Positions 14,021 to 15,192 of a stretch of DNA of 15,192 bases are shown here, in pieces (position 1 is the first letter of the stretch; each line of letters starts with the position of its first letter). This DNA is from Russula earlei. Its lineage: Eukaryota; Basidiomycota; Agaricomycetes; Russulales; Russulaceae. The stretch is from positions 1 through 15,192 of the forward strand of contig JAGFNK010001083.1 in the NCBI GenBank assembly GCA_025769875.1. The letters run 5' to 3'. The notes beneath the pieces are model-generated. The model had not been told where the DNA came from. It was given only the letters and a program-made list of their open reading frames with translations, and made no database searches. A program made the position numbers and the translations under genes.

Positions 14021-15192
14021 TTATACATTGGGCCGTCCAGCCATAGCAGAGTAGAATTCCTTAAGGAGTCTGGGGGCGTTGAGGTCATGGTGGTCAACCC
14101 ATGAGTCGTCTGATGATGGGTAACCTTTCCAGTGTATGAGATATTGAAAGTTTATGTGTTCGTCCGAACCTTCTGGCATCTAGAATGGCCTCGACCTCGT
14201 ATTCTTCTTCATTATCGATGATCGGAGGAGGTCGTGTAAATGGCATGCCATATTCCTCCGTTTCTATATATGGTAGGAGTAGGTTGACATGGAAGACATT
14301 GTGTATTTTCATGGATGGTGGAAGTTGGAGTTGGTAAGCAACTTTAGAAATCTTTTTTACGATGGGGAAGGGTCCATAACGTTTTGGGGTCAGCTTGCGG
14401 TTCCCTCATGTTTTGAGGTTTTTGCCTTCTAACCATACGAGGGTTCCTTCTTTCATTTCCAGGTTATCGGGTCTGAGGGGTTGTTGCTTTCGTTCTAGAA
14501 GTTGTTGTGCGTCGTGTCTAGATTGTTCTAGTTCTTTGAGTCGATTGGTCGAGGTGGGAACGTTGTTGTCTTTGAGATTTATGTTGATTTGGGGTTTAAA
14601 TCCCATGAGGAGTTCATGCGGTGATCGTCGTGATGTTTCATGTTTCTATGAGTTATGTGCATATTCTGCAATGGGAAGTAATTTTGCCCAGGAGTGTGGA
14701 TGGGTCGTGGTCCAGGGTCTTAGGTATTGTTCTAGCCAGGCGTTCATTCTTTCGGTTTGTCCGTTGGTTTGGGGGTGAAATGCCATGGACATATTTTGCT
14801 CGATGCCTAAGCTTTTGCATAATGCTTTGGAGAAGTTTGATGCGAATCGGGGGTCTCTGTCAGATATGATTCTTTTAGGGACACCAAACCAAGGCACGAG
14901 GTGTTTCAGATATTCATGTGCGACACCTGTTCCGTTGATCATTTTGTTACAGGGGATGAATTTGGTCGCTTTAGAACATCCTTGATCGACGATGGTGAGG
15001 ATGCTGTCGAATCCTTCTGATCTTGGTAAATCAGTGATGAGGTCCATCAATACGTATTGGAAAGGGCCTTGTTCGATGTGTGTGTCGAGTGGAAAGGTTG
15101 TGGCTTTCTTTCTTGGTAAATTGGTTTTGGATTCTTGGCATTTGGCGCAGCCTTTTACATATTGTTCTACGAATTGTCGTAGTCTGGGTCCT
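14021..15192 (-). pseudogene. pol, integrase with chromodomain (C-terminal part)
   Basis: Open from the window edge, the frame gives the end of the HHCC zinc domain (CAKC, 15138-15149) and the core with Asp in MDLITDLP (15042-15044), Asp in ISDRDPRF (14859-14861) and Glu in HPQTNGQTERMN (14751-14753); the last two are 35 residues apart, the canonical D,D-35-E. TAG 14646-14648 replaces an expected Trp after AEYAHNS, and TGA 14406-14408 follows KNLKT. GPFPIVKKISKVAYQL and MKIHNVFHVNLLLPY precede the chromodomain (YEVEAILDARR). A one-base gain in the A run at 14147-14149 shifts the frame, and the rest (HWKGYPSSDDSW) follows in the next frame to the stop at 14021-14023. Integrase joins the cDNA to host DNA; the chromodomain targets chromatin. 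Confidence 0.93.

Larger units (their letters stand above)
12194..15192 (-). mobile_element. Ty3/gypsy chromovirus, element 2 (3' portion)
   Basis: On the minus strand from the right edge: integrase, chromodomain, stop, a separate 3' ORF with two CCHC knuckles, polypurine tract and 3' LTR. RT, RNase H, gag and the 5' LTR lie beyond 15192. CpG is frequent, unlike in most of the window, suggesting a younger insertion, but stops at 14646, 14406, 13075 and 12766 and several frame breaks show it is inactive. Confidence 0.93.

Overview
The window looks like basidiomycete (probably Agaricomycete) DNA that is almost entirely transposable-element debris. The evidence is Ty3/gypsy (chromovirus-type) retroelements, a PIF-Harbinger transposase and a CENP-B/pogo-like DDE transposase, two very short introns (51 and 58 nt) with GTGAGT donors, and many stop codons of a kind that C-to-T decay would leave. 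I see no intact gene and no convincing host gene. There are no rRNA or tRNA genes and no CRISPR array. The genus cannot be told from the sequence.

Layout. (1) 1-4467, minus strand: the 5' part of a Ty3/gypsy element (element 1). Read right to left it has its 5' LTR (3984-4467), leader, gag, CCHC nucleocapsid, protease, reverse transcriptase and RNase H; integrase and the 3' LTR lie off the left edge. (2) 4468-6104, plus strand: the 3' end of a second retroelement (element 3), with a zinc-knuckle-like ORF tail, polypurine tract and a long LTR. Element 1 is inserted in its ORF. (3) 6105-6965: a PIF-Harbinger transposase remnant whose N-terminal part is cut off exactly at the element-3 LTR. (4) 6966-7766: non-coding, with a 19-bp tandem duplication and a foldback repeat. 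(5) 7767-8519: a truncated LTR of the element-1 family joined to an inverted fragment of another LTR family. (6) 8546-10488: a DDE_1 (CENP-B/pogo-like) transposase remnant split by a 954-bp solo LTR (8710-9663) with perfect 5-bp target duplications. (7) 10489-11673: nothing firmly identifiable. (8) 11674-12188: a solo LTR of the element-1 family, with near-perfect target duplications. (9) 12194-15192, minus strand: the 3' part of a younger, CpG-rich chromovirus (element 2), with integrase, chromodomain, a separate 3' ORF carrying two CCHC knuckles, polypurine tract and 3' LTR. Its reverse transcriptase and 5' LTR are off the right edge.

The insertions give a relative order: Harbinger first, then element 3 into it, then element 1 into element 3; separately, the DDE_1 transposase first, then the solo LTR into it. 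The most interesting signals are inside the LTRs rather than the genes: a multi-stem RNA fold with compensatory changes in two copies of the element-1-family LTR; a perfect or near-perfect hairpin 10-17 nt downstream of a TATA-like box in three different LTRs; bZIP-type palindromes and a decayed CRE-like array in U3 regions; and an abrupt CpG boundary between two adjacent LTRs.
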